NCBI RefSeq assembly: GCF_040115645.1
Contig: NW_027096029.1
Span: forward strand, 310,001-374,000
DNA from: Euwallacea fornicatus
Taxonomy: Eukaryota; Arthropoda; Insecta; Coleoptera; Curculionidae
Length of the DNA stretch: 64,000 bases
Direction: 5' to 3'
Shown here: positions 63,892 to 64,000 of the stretch, in pieces
Numbering within the stretch: position 1 is the stretch's first letter
Layout of the letters: each line of letters opens with the position of its first letter
The notes under the pieces: generated by a model
Databases searched by the model: none
What the model was told of the DNA's origin: nothing
The model's input: only the letters and a program-made list of their open reading frames with translations
Position numbers and translations under genes: made by a program

Positions 63892-64000
63892 TGCTCAAAC
63901 ACACAACTTTCGTAACATTTCAAACTTCGAAGCTCGTTAACTTCGACAAATGATCACCAAGTTTCTTAAACGAAGTGTCAAATTAATCAGCTCGTCGAGA
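63892..64000. repeat. Partial monomer at the window edge
   Basis: The last 109 bases are an ordinary gttaac/gacaaatg/gaagtgtc/gtcgag monomer cut by the window end. The array evidently continues beyond 64,000, as it does before position 1, where the sequence also begins inside the repeat with no edge in view. Confidence 0.95.

Larger units (their letters stand above)
1..64000. repeat. 176-bp satellite array filling the window (candidate centromeric/heterochromatic satellite)
   Basis: The entire window is a head-to-tail array of one 176-bp monomer, 363 complete copies plus 109 bp, all in the same orientation. Monomer starts ('tgctcaaacac') fall at 1, 177, 353 and so on to 63,892; the only departures from the 176-bp grid are five small indels, listed separately. 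Neighbouring monomers differ by a limited set of recurring substitutions, and blocks of monomers are repeated as higher-order units. No gene, tRNA, rRNA, mobile element or unique sequence interrupts it, and all reading frames are closed by stops in nearly every monomer. Monomer size and HOR organisation fit a eukaryotic centromeric or other heterochromatic satellite; a plant is plausible from the length but not shown. The monomer is not one I can name; it does not resemble Arabidopsis 180-bp or human alpha satellite as I remember them. Confidence 0.98.

Noticed and set aside
1..64000. CRISPR array or bacterial repeat
   Set aside because: The whole 176-bp period is repeated with no unique spacers, far longer than CRISPR repeats, and no cas-like gene is present.
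1..64000. CENP-B box (nTTCGnnnnAnnCGGGn)
   Set aside because: The best partial match, ttcgtaacatttc, has TTCG and the A but lacks the CGGG core; no monomer type I read supplies it.
1..64000. Arabidopsis 180-bp, human alpha or other well-known satellite
   Set aside because: Apart from similar length, I recognise no shared sequence. Naming a species or family without a database search would be unsupported.
1..64000. Embedded transposon, tRNA, rRNA or telomere repeat
   Set aside because: Every base fits the 176-bp grid once the five small indels are counted, so there is no room for an inserted element.

Overview
The whole window is one uninterrupted tandem satellite array. A 176-bp, AT-rich monomer (about 36% GC in the consensus) repeats head to tail from the first base to the last: 363 complete copies plus a 109-bp partial copy, all in one orientation. 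I see no gene, RNA gene, transposon, unique flank or inversion. Monomer length, uniform orientation, purity and layered higher-order repeats (HORs) are typical of eukaryotic (peri)centromeric or heterochromatic satellites; 150-180 bp monomers are especially common at plant centromeres. I cannot match the monomer to a named satellite from memory, so species and centromere identity are inference.

Register is extraordinarily well kept. Following the 'tgct' start of each monomer from 1 to 63,892 gives exactly 363 x 176 + 3 bp. That net +3 is fully explained by five indels: 2-bp deletions in the monomers at 18,305, 20,943 and 25,158, a 7-bp deletion in the monomer at 24,285, and a 16-bp tandem duplication at 44,201-44,232. 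Each lies in a short direct repeat, and the three 2-bp deletions are copies of one event, so about three indel events account for all length variation in 64 kb.

Layout (coordinates to roughly ten bases). 1-9 kb: mixed monomers with short HORs (14-, 4-, 5-, 4-mers). 9.3-15 kb: an 11-mer (1,936 bp) that loses three monomers to become an 8-mer. 16.3-28 kb: a 15-mer (2,638 bp) tandem pair followed by a 24-mer (4,215 bp) pair. 27.9-30.5 kb: a 9-mer. 30-43.6 kb: a 46-mer (8,096 bp) super-repeat made of 21- and 25-monomer steps. 44.7-47 kb is duplicated at 56.5-58.8 kb. 48.3-53.6 kb: a different 15-mer pair (2,640 bp). 53.8-60.7 kb: an 11-mer and an 8-mer. 60.7-64 kb: short monomer and dimer duplications with more private variants.

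Monomer variants are zoned along the array and much of the variation is C-to-T or G-to-A change at CpG sites, as expected of methylated DNA. The array therefore looks recently and repeatedly amplified by unequal exchange or gene conversion in many overlapping registers. Identities quoted are from reading by eye at a known shift, not from computed alignments.
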